Shown one piece after another: positions 1 through 8,712 of a stretch of DNA of 64,000 nucleotides (position 1 is its first letter; each line of letters starts with the position of its first letter). The DNA is from Vibrio sp. HDW18. Lineage in GTDB: Bacteria > Pseudomonadota > Gammaproteobacteria > Enterobacterales > Vibrionaceae. The DNA is taken from NCBI RefSeq assembly GCF_011306175.1, contig NZ_CP049914.1, positions 372,001 to 436,000 on the forward strand, written 5' to 3'. The translations under genes and the position numbers were made by a program. The notes beneath the pieces were generated by a model, which saw nothing but the letters and a program-made list of their open reading frames with translations, was not told where the DNA came from and searched no databases.

Positions 1-519
1 TGCCAGTCCACTGACCCAAACATGTTGATTCGGTTGCTGACGGTAGTGATTGAGCACTTGTTGGCTAAAAGTACCGGAGGTTTGCGCCGATTCAACAAAT
101 TTGACGTGATTGCCGTCATAAATTGCGCGTAGCTGTTCTTTACCTTGTAAATCCAGTAACTGGAATGATGAGAAAATATTTTGAGAGCGGAGAGTGAGAT
201 TCCATAAAGTTTTTAATTGCTGGATATTCGTCCGATTCAAGGTCTGATTGGCGGCTACTAAGGTGTCACTTTTGCCTAGTTCTTGTGTTAACTGATGAGA
301 TTTTTGCAGCATCTGCAGTAGGTCGTGTCGGCTAAAGTCAAGTTGTAAGCGAGTTTGCTTTTCGACGCTGCTCACTGCTTGGGTTTCAAGCTCGCTGGCT
401 TGATGCATGAAATACAGTGTAGGTATGAACGCCAGTACAAACGCAACAATCAAGAATTGAGTTAAATAGTTTCGGGCAAAAATATACACAGCGCTCGTTT
501 TTAATGACAAAACGCGCAT
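1..519 (-). CDS. Membrane-anchored sensor protein, N-terminal fragment
   Basis: An open frame of 173 codons runs from an ATG at 519 to the window edge, so only the amino end is present. Residues about 17-37 form one strong hydrophobic segment after a short positive N-terminus (MRVLSLKT). The rest is a soluble, helix-prone, glutamine-rich region starting with HQASELETQ. This layout is typical of the periplasmic sensing part of a transmembrane histidine kinase, diguanylate cyclase or chemoreceptor. The output domain lies outside the window, so the family cannot be named. It is transcribed away from the CobW-type gene, across a 630-bp spacer. Confidence 0.6.
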   Translation of the reverse strand, partial: MRVLSLKTSAVYIFARNYLTQFLIVAFVLAFIPTLYFMHQASELETQAVSSVEKQTRLQLDFSRHDLLQMLQKSHQLTQELGKSDTLVAANQTLNRTNIQQLKTLWNLTLRSQNIFSSFQLLDLQGKEQLRAIYDGNHVKFVESAQTSGTFSQQVLNHYRQQPNQHVWVSGLA

Positions 520-750
520 TATACCTTGTTCTTAATGGGACTTCGTTTCCAAAATGTAACTTCGTGTGTTTGTTCACGCTTTGTTGTGCAATGGTGCTAA
601 ATTTGCAGTGAGTTGGTTATAGTAAATTTGTTTATTGAATTCGGGGTTCACTAAGTCAAGATGTGTAAGGATGCTGGCTGAATGACCATTTGATCCGATT
701 GCAGTATTGCGATCATAAGACTGCCGAATTGATCTGTGCATCTAATTGAT

Positions 751-779
751 TTGATAAGTTATTCTAATAAAAATAAGAT
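751..779 (+). promoter_or_regulatory. Candidate sigma-70 promoter of an orphan RNA
   Basis: TTGATA (751-756) and TAAGAT (774-779) are separated by 17 bp, close to the sigma-70 consensus. No plausible protein gene follows for 370 bp, but a run of hairpins ending in a rho-independent terminator does. Inferred from spacing only. Confidence 0.4.
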
Positions 780-785
780 TTATAG

Positions 786-1018
786 CAAAATATGAGTAAC
801 TGATATGGCATATCTAATATTATGTGCCATAGTTAAAGCGTAAGGTTAGTGAGAACATTTCAGATGGAGGACATGGAGCCTTACAGACAATTTGGACGGA
901 ATCAAAACAACATATCACTACCTCGGCTAAGAGACGCTTGCACACGAAGCCAAGCGAATTCGCAAAAACTCACGTTTGAGTTTACGAGGAAAAAGGCGCG
1001 CTTTTCAGTGCGCCTTTT
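786..1018 (+). ncRNA. Candidate orphan small RNA with three 3' hairpins
   Basis: The 520-1154 spacer has no convincing gene, yet its second half looks like a structured transcript. Three perfect hairpins follow one another: 935-940 with 951-956 (CGCTTG/CAAGCG), 966-972 with 977-983 (AAACTCA/TGAGTTT), and 991-999 with 1010-1018 (AAAAGGCGC/GCGCCTTTT). The last ends in a T run, as intrinsic terminators do. No plus-strand gene lies upstream for this terminator to serve. A sigma-70-like promoter at 751-779 would give a transcript of about 230 nt. Its 5' half holds five GGA triplets (866, 869, 875, 894, 898), which might attract a CsrA-type protein. I do not recognise a known Vibrio sRNA family. 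The short open frames that cross the region look like chance. Confidence 0.4.
991..1018 (+). terminator. Intrinsic terminator of the orphan RNA candidate
   Basis: A 9-bp perfect stem (AAAAGGCGC with GCGCCTTTT) and a 10-nt loop end in a T-rich strand. It lies about 135 bp before the CobW-type gene and has no gene upstream on its strand. Confidence 0.6.
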
Positions 1019-1154
1019 GCATTCAGTTTGCCTTTACATCTGCTTATCAGCCATTGTGTTGAGCTCGCTACGGTACCGTTTGTCCAGATCCTAAATTTCA
1101 CACTGCTTCTGATTAGGCTTTTGGATATACTGCCGCCAACAAAGGAGCTGCATG

Positions 1155-2135
1155 ATGAATCGAGTACCAACCAATATTATTACCGGTTTTTTAGGCGTTG
1201 GAAAAACCACCGCGATTTTGCACTTATTAGCCACAAAACCTGCCGATCAAAAGTGGGCGGTACTGGTCAATGAGTTTGGTGAAATTGGCATTGATGGGGC
1301 AATAATGAGTGAGCAGGGGGCAATGATTAAACAAGTGCCAGGTGGCTGTTTATGTTGTACCGCGGGGGTGCCTATGTCAGTAGGCATAAATGCATTGCTG
1401 CGTCAAAAACCGGATCGTTTAATTATTGAACCTACTGGGCTTGGTCATCCTAAGCAGGTGGTTGCCACATTAATTTCAGCGCAGTACCAAGATTATATCG
1501 ATTTAAAAGCGACCATAGCTTTGCTTGATCCTCGTCATTTGAGTATGGATAAATATCTCAGCAACCAAAATTTTAATGATCAATTGGCCTGTGCCGATAT
1601 CATTTTGGGTAATAAGGTAGATTTGTGTTGTAGCCATGATATTGAGGTGTTCAATGATTGGGTAACTGAGCAGCAGCCAGCCAAAGCATTCAGTCAATTG
1701 ATCCACCAAGCACAATTTCCGATGGAATTGTTGGATATGCCGCGTTTAAGTGGTCATGCTTCAAGCCACATTGATGCCCATCATCACCACCATGCCACGG
1801 CAGAGCCACAATTTCAGCTTGCGCCCCAGCAAGCTTTTGTACGCAAAGAGAATCGAGGTCAGGGCTATTTCAGTTGTGGCTGGCTGTTTGGCGCTGAATA
1901 CCAGTTCAATTTTGATCTGCTGTTCCAATTATTCAATGACTTAACCGCTGAACGAGTGAAAGGCGTACTGAATACCGATCGCGGCTGTTACGCCTTCAAT
2001 GTGGCCAATCGCGTGGTTTCAGTGACTGAAATGAGCTTAGAGGGATTTGAATCGCGTTTAGAAGTGATTGACTCACAATTAATGCCGTGGGATGAGTTAG
2101 AAAGCATACTGCTTCGATTGGCGGGTATTGCGTAA
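1155..2135 (+). CDS. CobW/COG0523-family metal-chaperone GTPase
   Basis: This is a G3E-class P-loop GTPase of the CobW/YjiA/ZNG1 group, which uses GTP to deliver or sense metal ions such as zinc or cobalt in the cytosol. Visible are the Walker A loop GFLGVGKTT (residues 11-19), the family metal motif GGCLCC (Cys65, Cys67, Cys68), the guanine-specificity motif NKVD (153-156), and a histidine run (209-213) between the GTPase and C-terminal domains that probably also binds metal. Its 326 residues are normal for the family. I prefer the second of two adjacent ATGs (1155 over 1152), because AAGGAG then sits 7 bases upstream. I saw no cobalamin genes and no clear Zur site nearby, so the metal is undetermined. 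Confidence 0.88.
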   Translation: MNRVPTNIITGFLGVGKTTAILHLLATKPADQKWAVLVNEFGEIGIDGAIMSEQGAMIKQVPGGCLCCTAGVPMSVGINALLRQKPDRLIIEPTGLGHPKQVVATLISAQYQDYIDLKATIALLDPRHLSMDKYLSNQNFNDQLACADIILGNKVDLCCSHDIEVFNDWVTEQQPAKAFSQLIHQAQFPMELLDMPRLSGHASSHIDAHHHHHATAEPQFQLAPQQAFVRKENRGQGYFSCGWLFGAEYQFNFDLLFQLFNDLTAERVKGVLNTDRGCYAFNVANRVVSVTEMSLEGFESRLEVIDSQLMPWDELESILLRLAGIA

Positions 2136-2141
2136 ACCTAA

Positions 2142-2269
2142 TATGCCCTTCCAACTTGAAGTTGCAGCGGTGTTGGCTACGTTCGTTCACCCCAATCACA
2201 TAGTTTGTCTATGCTCATGGGGAGTCACTCACTTGCCGCCTACCTGCAACTCCAAGTTGTTTGGGTATA
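2142..2269. repeat. ERIC intergenic palindromic repeat
   Basis: This 128-bp imperfect palindrome fills the spacer between two convergent genes. Its ends, TATGCCCTTCCAACTTGAAG and CTCCAAGTTGTTTGGGTATA, are inverted copies of each other. The centre carries the ERIC hallmarks: read on the minus strand, GAGTGACTCCCCATGAGCAT and then TGTGATTGGGGTGAACG. Length and sequence agree, from memory, with the 127-bp ERIC of enterobacteria and vibrios. It is transcribable and could form a long hairpin in either 3' untranslated region. Confidence 0.85.
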
Positions 2270-2312
2270 GGTCACTTTGTGCTAAAAAAATCAGTGTAGA
2301 AACATGCATAAA

Positions 2313-2332
2313 AGGTGAGTCTAAACTCGCCT
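2313..2332. terminator. Possible terminator hairpin between cobW-type gene and ylqF
   Basis: AGGTGAGT and ACTCGCCT form an 8-bp stem with one G-T pair and a 4-nt loop, 26 bp past the end of ylqF. The T run is poor, so this is a weak call. Confidence 0.3.
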
Positions 2333-2358
2333 GTTATGCTTACTATCAAGCTCGACGG

Positions 2359-3303
2359 TTAACGTTTGTTACGCAGATAACGTTTACGACGTTCTTCTTT
2401 ATTTTTAGCTTTTTCTTCCGCTTTACGTGCTTCATCGAGCTCAACTTGTTTGAGTTCCTCGGTGATCATCTCTGGCCGTTCTAAGGTAATTTGCCCTAAT
2501 ACCCCTTGACGTAATTCATGCAATAAAATTTCAGAAGCTTTATGCAAATCGACTCGTGCCCCAGCGCGTAGTGCGCCACGTTTACGGCCAATCTCTTCCA
2601 TCAATTCAACATCAGTTTCTGGCAGCTCTTCTAGCTGATAACGCTCTTGCAGTTTTGCTGGGTAGTGTTTTGCCAAATATTCTACGGTGTAGAAGGCGAC
2701 TTCATCGTATTCCATCGCCGTATCTTTCACCGCGCCAGTGGCGGCCAAACGAAAGCCACTGTGTGGGTTTTCTACTTTTGGCCATAAAATTCCCGGCGTG
2801 TCGGAAAGCACAATCCCGTTTTGGAGATTGATCCGCTGCTGGCGACGCGTTACCGCCGGTTGGTTACCAGTTTGAGCAATAGCACGGCCAGCTAAGGTAT
2901 TAATAATGGTCGATTTTCCTACATTAGGAATTCCCATAATCATAGTGCGAATATTTTTGCCAATCTCTTCGCGTTGTGGCGCAAGCTTGCGGCATAAATC
3001 GAGGATCTTATGCACTTCTTGTGGATTGGCGGTGGTGATCGCCATGGCTTTTACCCCTTGCTCCTGCTCAAGATGGGCAATCCACAGTTCAGTTAACTCA
3101 GGATCGGCTAAATCACGTTTATTCAGCACCTTAACACAAGGTTTTTCGCCCCGCAGATGTGAGATCAACGGATTTTCGCTACTGAATGGAATCCGCGCAT
3201 CCAGCACTTCGATAATCACATCGACTTGTGGAATCGCCTCTTCAATTTCCTTACGAGCCTTGTGCATATGGCCAGGAAACCACTGAATTTTGTTATTAAC
3301 CAT
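2359..3303 (-). CDS. ylqF: Ribosome-assembly GTPase YlqF/RbgA family
   Basis: This circularly permuted GTPase belongs to the YlqF/RbgA family, whose members help mature the large ribosomal subunit. The permuted motif order is visible: G4 NKRD (residues 61-64) precedes G1 GIPNVGKST (124-132) and G3 DTPG (168-171). The N-terminus IQWFPGHMHKARKEI is the family signature. Its 314 residues are normal, and the last 30 are strongly basic (KNKEERRKRYLRNKR), as expected of an RNA-binding tail. It converges on the CobW-type gene and appears monocistronic. RbgA is essential in Bacillus; the role of the Vibrio protein is inferred by homology. Confidence 0.9.
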   Translation of the reverse strand: MVNNKIQWFPGHMHKARKEIEEAIPQVDVIIEVLDARIPFSSENPLISHLRGEKPCVKVLNKRDLADPELTELWIAHLEQEQGVKAMAITTANPQEVHKILDLCRKLAPQREEIGKNIRTMIMGIPNVGKSTIINTLAGRAIAQTGNQPAVTRRQQRINLQNGIVLSDTPGILWPKVENPHSGFRLAATGAVKDTAMEYDEVAFYTVEYLAKHYPAKLQERYQLEELPETDVELMEEIGRKRGALRAGARVDLHKASEILLHELRQGVLGQITLERPEMITEELKQVELDEARKAEEKAKNKEERRKRYLRNKR

Positions 3304-3618
3304 TTGAATTTATTACCTTTAATTTTTGGTTGTTAGCTGATGGGGTATCAGGTGGGGTACCAAAAAATAAAATAAGTATTATTGGGTACCAACGGTATTT
3401 CGCACACCGCTTATCAGCACAACAGCATTGATGTGATCATCTTAACATTTTATTCGTGGGACTAAAACGTCAGGCAGTCAGTAGCAAAAGCAAACGTTCT
3501 CACCAGGGTAGAGCTTGATCTTAATTTTGCGAGTGAAGATTTGTTTTTTCGTTATGCTGAACGTAGGATGGAACTTTATGATCCCCCGACGTTATGCCTT
3601 ATAAAATAAGGGATTAGT
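3304..3618. other. Intergenic spacer between ylqF and the c-di-GMP gene
   Basis: This 315-bp spacer separates divergent genes and should hold both promoters. It contains an inverted pair, GGTACCAA (3356-3363) and TTGGGTACC (3382-3390), 18 bp apart across an AT-rich stretch, which could be a protein-binding site. I found no gene or RNA signal in it. Confidence 0.4.
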
Positions 3619-6600
3619 ATGGATATGGCGCATATGAAAACATCATACAATTCAGTTGTTCCCAGCTCTCGCCCGACGATTGGCGTTATTTTACCCATGC
3701 TAAGTGGCTTTTATATGGGAGAAATCAACGCTACCTTACGTTGTATGGCTAAGCAGCATAATGTCAATCTGCTCTTTATTCGCAGTGGTGAAAAGCGCGA
3801 TTTCGATCTGCCGATTGGCATTGAGCATCTTGACGCGTTACTTGTGGTGCTACACGCGGCTTCTTCTGCTTTGGTAGAGCGTTTTCTCGCACAAGACATT
3901 CCAGTGCTATCAATTGGTGCCAGTTATGCCCCGCTCGCGGTTGAGCAATTTGAGAGCCGGCAGAGTGATGGGGTAGTATTACTGTACCAATGGTTGATGG
4001 AACAAGGACATAGCAGAATTGGCTTTTGTGGTGACCTTTCCGTGAATGATGTCCGCTCTCGTTTAAAAGGATACCAGTCGGCGGTTTATCAACATCATGG
4101 TCAGTTTAATGTCGATGATTTATTTTGTGTCAGCAACTGTTCGTTAGCCGGTGGTCGAGAAGCTGCGGTTGAGTTTATGCGGCGTAAGGCTCAATGTACC
4201 GCCATCATTTGTGCCACTGACCACAATGCGATCGGTCTAATTGAGCAACTTAAGCATCAAAATGTCGATGTGCCTCGCGAGGTCGCGGTGGTTGGGGTTG
4301 ATAATATTTTTATGGGTCAACAAGTGACACCGCCACTCACGACCCTAGATCAACAATTAGAATGTCTGATCCAAACGGCATTTTTGCGCGCGCTGCAAAG
4401 AATTTCCGGTGCCCCTTTTTCTCGTCATATTCATCTCGTTGATCAAAAGCTCATCATCCGTCAATCGTGTGGTAATCGTCATGCTGCACAACAAACACCG
4501 GACAATGTGGCTTCAATCAGGCATCACCTACTGGATTTAGAAGGTCGCACGCCAGCTGAAGTATTCGAAAATTTTTATTCACAAGCACAGAATGGCTTTC
4601 AATCTATTTTAGATGCTCATAGTTTGTACGGTAATCAGATGGAGTGGGCTTGTTTAGCACAGAGTGATAATGGGCTTATTCGAGTGGAAAGTTGGGTGAA
4701 AAAGGGCATGACCAAACCTGTACACACCCTAGCAACTATGGATACAACCTGCCCGATCACTGAGTTTCCCTTTTTTCACACTCATAACCATTTTGTAGCA
4801 ACGGTGATCCCGATTTTTACCGGCAGGCAGCAGAGCTGGCAGCTTATCACGGTGGTGGATGATTTAAGCCAACCACAGCATATTGCAACTCAATATGTGT
4901 TTAATAATTATTTAGATATGTTGGCGCTGTTTATTGAACGGGATGCGCTTTTAAAAACCAGTACCCTGCGTCAGTTGGATTCCAAACAATTATTGCAGCA
5001 ACTAAAAGTGGTTTCTAATAGTTCAAATGATGGGATTTGGCAATGGGATCTGAACCAACATGTGGTGCGCTTTAACCAGCGTTTAATCAATATGTTAGGT
5101 TATAAACAGTGGACACCAGAACATGATGTCGATGTTGAAAGCTTATTTGAGTTGATCCATGAAGAGGATTTATCGGCTTTTGAGTCGCAAATTGATCGCC
5201 ACTTAAATAGCGATGCCCCATTTAAAATTGAATTTCGGTTGCGTCATCATGATCAACGTTACTTGTGGGTGTTGGCAAGTGGTGCAATTGTATATAGCGA
5301 GCAGCAAAGGGTAAGGCAGTTTATTGGTTCAATGACCGATATTACCAACCAGAAAGAGAACGTAGAAAAAATCCATCGTATGGCGTATTTCGATGCGCTG
5401 ACTGGTCTTGGTAACCGGCGTAAAATTCGCGAGGAGATCGCGACCAGTATTCGTCATTTCCCTCAGCAGCGTTTTGCTTTGATGTTAATGGATTTAAATC
5501 GCTTCAAGCTGATTAATGATTCTTTTGGCCATCATGTGGGAGATGCTCTGTTGTGCCATGTCTCGCAGGCTTTATTGGCGACGCTGGAAAAGCAACATAG
5601 TGCGGCGCGTCTTGGCGGTGATGAGTTTTTGGTCTTTTACCCTATTGAGAGACCAGTCCAAGCGATTGAATTAGCTAGCCAAATTTTACGAGCTATCGAA
5701 AAGCCGATGTGTCATGAGGATATTGTGCTAACCAGTCAAGCTAGTATTGGTATTGCCTTTTATCCGGAAGATGGTCATGAGATTGATGATTTGATCAAGT
5801 GTGCTGATGCCGCGATGTATCAGGCGAAACGTCTCGGTGGCCGAAAAGTGGTTCAGTACAGTAACCAAATGCAGCTAGACGCTCAAAGTACCGTCAAGGT
5901 TGAGTATTATCTCAATTTGGCGATCGCAAGGGATGAGCTAGAAGTACATTATCAACCTCAATTGTGCAGTCAATCGCAACAGGTGATGGGTGTTGAAGCC
6001 TTAGCAAGATGGAATAGTCCACAACTCGGTCAAGTATTACCGGAACAATTTATTTCAATCGCTGAAAACTCAGACATGATCAATAAACTGGGCGATTCGA
6101 TTTTACATCGCGTCTGTCGTGATATTCAAAGTTCGGCATGGTTAAGATCGCTTAAGCATATCGCCATCAATATCAGTGCTAAACAGTTGATCCGGCGTAG
6201 TTTCGCTGATGAGTTACTACAAACCATTTTGCAATATCAACTGCCGTTGTCACTGTTCTGTATTGAAATTACTGAAACCGCCGCGATACAACAGTATGAA
6301 CTCTGTATTTCGTCACTCAATAAGCTTCGGGAGGCGGGAGTCACGATATCATTGGATGATTTTGGTACCGGCTTTTCCTCGTTATCAATGTTAAAAATGC
6401 TGCCACTCAATGAAATAAAAATTGATCGGTCATTTATTTCTGATTTGGGTGACGACCCTGCTCAACTCAATTTTGTTGGGCACATGATTGGTATGGGGCG
6501 TAGTCTAGGTTATGAAATTGTTGTCGAGGGTGTTGAAACTCAGGAGCATATCCAGCATCTGAGCGGGTTTGGTTTAATGGGGTTACAAGGTTATTATTTT

Positions 6601-6654
6601 AGTCGTCCACGCCCATTAAGCGATCTCGAGCAGCAGTACAAAGTCATCACGTAG
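3619..6654 (+). CDS. LacI-type ligand domain fused to PAS-GGDEF-EAL c-di-GMP enzyme
   Basis: This 1,011-residue soluble protein should make and/or break cyclic di-GMP in response to a small ligand. Residues about 18-290 match the sugar-binding core of LacI/PurR repressors (GVILPMLSGFYMGEINATL, the GHSRIGFCGD segment, VAVVGVDN), but no helix-turn-helix precedes it and there is no signal peptide. A less recognisable segment follows, then a PAS domain (about 468-585), GGDEF (about 595-755, intact GGDEF at 666-670) and EAL (about 765-1005, EAL at 793-795). The EAL domain keeps its metal and catalytic motifs (EITET, LDDFGTG, KIDRSF, VEGVET), so both activities look possible. AAGGGA lies just before the ATG. 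It stands alone, so no neighbour suggests the ligand. Confidence 0.88.
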   Translation: MDMAHMKTSYNSVVPSSRPTIGVILPMLSGFYMGEINATLRCMAKQHNVNLLFIRSGEKRDFDLPIGIEHLDALLVVLHAASSALVERFLAQDIPVLSIGASYAPLAVEQFESRQSDGVVLLYQWLMEQGHSRIGFCGDLSVNDVRSRLKGYQSAVYQHHGQFNVDDLFCVSNCSLAGGREAAVEFMRRKAQCTAIICATDHNAIGLIEQLKHQNVDVPREVAVVGVDNIFMGQQVTPPLTTLDQQLECLIQTAFLRALQRISGAPFSRHIHLVDQKLIIRQSCGNRHAAQQTPDNVASIRHHLLDLEGRTPAEVFENFYSQAQNGFQSILDAHSLYGNQMEWACLAQSDNGLIRVESWVKKGMTKPVHTLATMDTTCPITEFPFFHTHNHFVATVIPIFTGRQQSWQLITVVDDLSQPQHIATQYVFNNYLDMLALFIERDALLKTSTLRQLDSKQLLQQLKVVSNSSNDGIWQWDLNQHVVRFNQRLINMLGYKQWTPEHDVDVESLFELIHEEDLSAFESQIDRHLNSDAPFKIEFRLRHHDQRYLWVLASGAIVYSEQQRVRQFIGSMTDITNQKENVEKIHRMAYFDALTGLGNRRKIREEIATSIRHFPQQRFALMLMDLNRFKLINDSFGHHVGDALLCHVSQALLATLEKQHSAARLGGDEFLVFYPIERPVQAIELASQILRAIEKPMCHEDIVLTSQASIGIAFYPEDGHEIDDLIKCADAAMYQAKRLGGRKVVQYSNQMQLDAQSTVKVEYYLNLAIARDELEVHYQPQLCSQSQQVMGVEALARWNSPQLGQVLPEQFISIAENSDMINKLGDSILHRVCRDIQSSAWLRSLKHIAINISAKQLIRRSFADELLQTILQYQLPLSLFCIEITETAAIQQYELCISSLNKLREAGVTISLDDFGTGFSSLSMLKMLPLNEIKIDRSFISDLGDDPAQLNFVGHMIGMGRSLGYEIVVEGVETQEHIQHLSGFGLMGLQGYYFSRPRPLSDLEQQYKVIT

Positions 6655-6682
6655 TGAATCAAAATTATTTCTAACCATAGAA

Positions 6683-6710
6683 CCAAGGGAGCACAATAAT
6701 GCTCCCTTGG
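6683..6710. terminator. Shared hairpin between convergent genes
   Basis: CCAAGGGAGCA and TGCTCCCTTGG form an 11-bp perfect stem with a 6-nt loop, 29 bp after the c-di-GMP gene and 28 bp from the end of sbp. The flanking T tracts are weak, so termination efficiency is uncertain. Confidence 0.55.
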
Positions 6711-6737
6711 TCATCTATCAATCGATGATGAATTGCC

Positions 6738-7724
6738 TCAGCGTTGAATTATCTGATCAAAGATCCCACCTTGAGCAAAATGTTTATTATGAGCGGCTGT
6801 CCATCCGGAAAATTGGTCGATAGTCAACAAAGTTAATTCTGGAAATTGAGCAGCGTATTTTTCAGCAATATTCTTATCGCGCGGCCGATAAAAATTTTTC
6901 GCAGCGATTTCTTGTCCAACCGGTGAGTAAAGATAGCCAAGATAGGCTTCTGCTATTGCCCAGGTTCCTTTTTTATCGACTACTTGGTCTACTATTGACA
7001 CTGTCGGTTCGGCTAATATTGAAATACTTGGAACAACAATTTCGACATTATTGTTTTTTAGTCGATTAATAGCTAATAATGCTTCATTTTCCCAAGCAAT
7101 TAAAACATCACCAAGACCTCTTTCAATAAAAGTATTCGAAGCACCTCTTGCTCCGGTATCAAGCACTTTTACGTTGTTGTAGAGTGATTTGATAAATTGT
7201 TTAGCATAATTTTCGTCATTATTGCTGGTTTGTAATGCATAGCCCCAAGCGGCTAAATAATTCCAACGGGCTCCACCAGAAGTTTTGGGATTAGGCGTGA
7301 TAATATCGATATGTTGTTGGGTTAAATCACCCCAGTCGTGAATGTTTTTTGGATTGCCTTTACGGACCAGAAAAACAATGGTTGAGGTATATGGGGCAGA
7401 ATTATACGGTAGGCGGGATTGCCAGTTTTGGGCGATTTTTCCAGCATTAACTATTGCATCAATATCTTGAGCTAGTGCCAGCGTCACCACATCAGATTCA
7501 ATCCCGTTCATCACCGAAATCGCTTGTTTGCCAGAGCCACCATGAGATTGATTGATCTTGATTGGTTGATGGTTTTGCTGTTTCCAATAAGCCGTAAACA
7601 CCGAATTGTACTCTTGATAAAGTTCACGAGTCGGATCATAGGAAACATTGAGCAAAGTGATTTCTTTGGCGGTGACGATGTGAGCAAAAGTGAGCGCAGT
7701 GAGTGTTAATAGTAATGTCCGCAT
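6738..7724 (-). CDS. sbp: Periplasmic sulfate-binding protein
   Basis: Sbp captures sulfate (or thiosulfate) in the periplasm for the CysUWA ABC importer. The mature part opens with KEITLLNVSYDPTRELYQEY and keeps the family blocks QSHGGSGKQA, TPNPKTSGGARWNYLAAWGYAL, GARGASNTFIERGLGDVLIA and the tail around FYRPRDKN, nearly as in enterobacterial Sbp. The start at 7724 gives a clean signal peptide (MRTLLLTLTALTFAHIVTA) preceded by AAGGAT; the frame also opens 14 codons earlier, but that leader is poor. At 328 residues it has normal length. No cysUWA genes are adjacent, so it must work with a transporter encoded elsewhere. Confidence 0.92.
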   Translation of the reverse strand: MRTLLLTLTALTFAHIVTAKEITLLNVSYDPTRELYQEYNSVFTAYWKQQNHQPIKINQSHGGSGKQAISVMNGIESDVVTLALAQDIDAIVNAGKIAQNWQSRLPYNSAPYTSTIVFLVRKGNPKNIHDWGDLTQQHIDIITPNPKTSGGARWNYLAAWGYALQTSNNDENYAKQFIKSLYNNVKVLDTGARGASNTFIERGLGDVLIAWENEALLAINRLKNNNVEIVVPSISILAEPTVSIVDQVVDKKGTWAIAEAYLGYLYSPVGQEIAAKNFYRPRDKNIAEKYAAQFPELTLLTIDQFSGWTAAHNKHFAQGGIFDQIIQR

Positions 7725-7968
7725 ATCAAATATCCTTATTGGTAACGGTTTCCGATAAATTAACATGCACTTTATTTATAAATCACAGCTTTTATCTGCT
7801 TTCATATTCTTTATGGTTATATATCTATCCGCAAATCTGAGTGAGCAGTGTGTTGTATGAGGTTATTGTGCGAGGAAATATCGCTATCATGGTCATATCA
7901 AGCTTGGTTGTCTGGTACAATGCTGGCCATATTAAGCCATCGCTTGCAATGCTGTGCAAAGTATCACG

Positions 7969-8214
7969 ATGGCGCTTACCACTACCGAGAATCATTTGAT
8001 GCATCAACAAATCAATAATCCGCTGCACGGTTTGAGTTTAGAAAAAATTGTCACACAACTGGTTGAGCATTATGGCTGGCCCAGACTACATCAACAGATT
8101 GCGATTAACTGCTTTGCCAACGATCCGTCGATCAAGTCATCATTAAAATTTTTGCGTAAAACCCCATGGGCGAGAGAGAAAGTTGAGGCGCTGTATGTCA
8201 GCACCTTTGTTTAA
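7969..8214 (+). CDS. VF530-family (DUF2132) small protein
   Basis: This small cytosolic protein of about 81 residues belongs to the VF530/DUF2132 family. Members carry a conserved core starting [20 protein letters not shown] and ending near [15 protein letters not shown], both visible here. The family was named from a V. fischeri structure and is often annotated as DNA-binding; its function is not established. The start is uncertain: a GTG at 7954, an ATG at 7969 and an ATG at 7999 are all in frame and none has a good ribosome-binding site. It ends 33 bp before the convergent EamA gene. Confidence 0.7.
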   Translation: MALTTTENHLMHQQINNPLHGLSLEKIVTQLVEHYGWPRLHQQIAINCFANDPSIKSSLKFLRKTPWAREKVEALYVSTFV

Positions 8215-8247
8215 GTTACTTTTGGTTTAAGGTATTTTTGGCTTAAG

Positions 8248-8679
8248 TTACTTTTGCCATGCGACTAAGATCACGCCCACGGTGATCAATAGGATACCGA
8301 GCCAATTAGTGCGGCTTAACTGTTCGCCGAGTAATACCACTCCGAAAATGGCGACTAACACCACACTCAGTTTATCGACCGGAGCGACGTTTGATACTTG
8401 GCCAAGGCTCATGGCACGGAAATAACACAGCCATGAAGCGCCAGTAGCAATCCCAGATAGCACTAAAAAAGTGAGCCCTTTGGGGGAAATGGCGGAGATC
8501 GATTGAAACTGTTTGGTAAAAAATGCGATAGCGCCGACCAGAACCAAGATCACACAGGTACGGATAAAAGTGGCAAAGTCGGCATTAATGGTATTGACGC
8601 CAAATTTAGTAAAAATTGCCGTAAGTGCTGCGAAAAAGGCAGAAAGTAGCGCCCAAAATAGCCAAGAGGTGTGAAGCAT
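8248..8679 (-). CDS. Small EamA-family membrane transporter
   Basis: This 143-residue inner-membrane protein consists of a single EamA unit with about five hydrophobic helices (segments near 6-21, 37-56, 68-86, 96-116 and 123-140). Typical drug/metabolite transporters of this superfamily are twice as long and carry two EamA units. Single-unit members are thought to pair, as in the small multidrug family. The motif GASWLCYFRAMSLGQVSNVAPVDKLS is typical. The substrate cannot be told from sequence or neighbours. It lies downstream of luxN on the same strand, separated by about 80 bp and an inverted repeat. Confidence 0.8.
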   Translation of the reverse strand: MLHTSWLFWALLSAFFAALTAIFTKFGVNTINADFATFIRTCVILVLVGAIAFFTKQFQSISAISPKGLTFLVLSGIATGASWLCYFRAMSLGQVSNVAPVDKLSVVLVAIFGVVLLGEQLSRTNWLGILLITVGVILVAWQK

Positions 8680-8712
8680 AAGTAGTGGATCCTAACGTGG
8701 TGACGGGGGTAA

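Noticed and set aside
786..1018. The RNA candidate as a Qrr sRNA, given the quorum-sensing genes in the window
   Set aside because: It lacks the highly conserved Qrr central region and its terminator differs. No sigma-54 site (GG-N10-GC) was found before it.
849..1094. An 81-codon open frame on the plus strand upstream of the CobW-type gene
   Set aside because: Composition does not look coding, and the frame runs straight through the terminator hairpin at 991-1018. The region is better read as an RNA or spacer.
2350..2388. AACGTT-containing stretches at the end of ylqF as members of the mannan operator family
   Set aside because: They read AACGTTTGTTACG and AACGTTTACG; half-site spacing is wrong and they lie at a gene end.
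2128..2484. A 118-codon plus-strand open frame after the CobW-type gene
   Set aside because: It is made of the ERIC repeat and the antisense of the ylqF tail.
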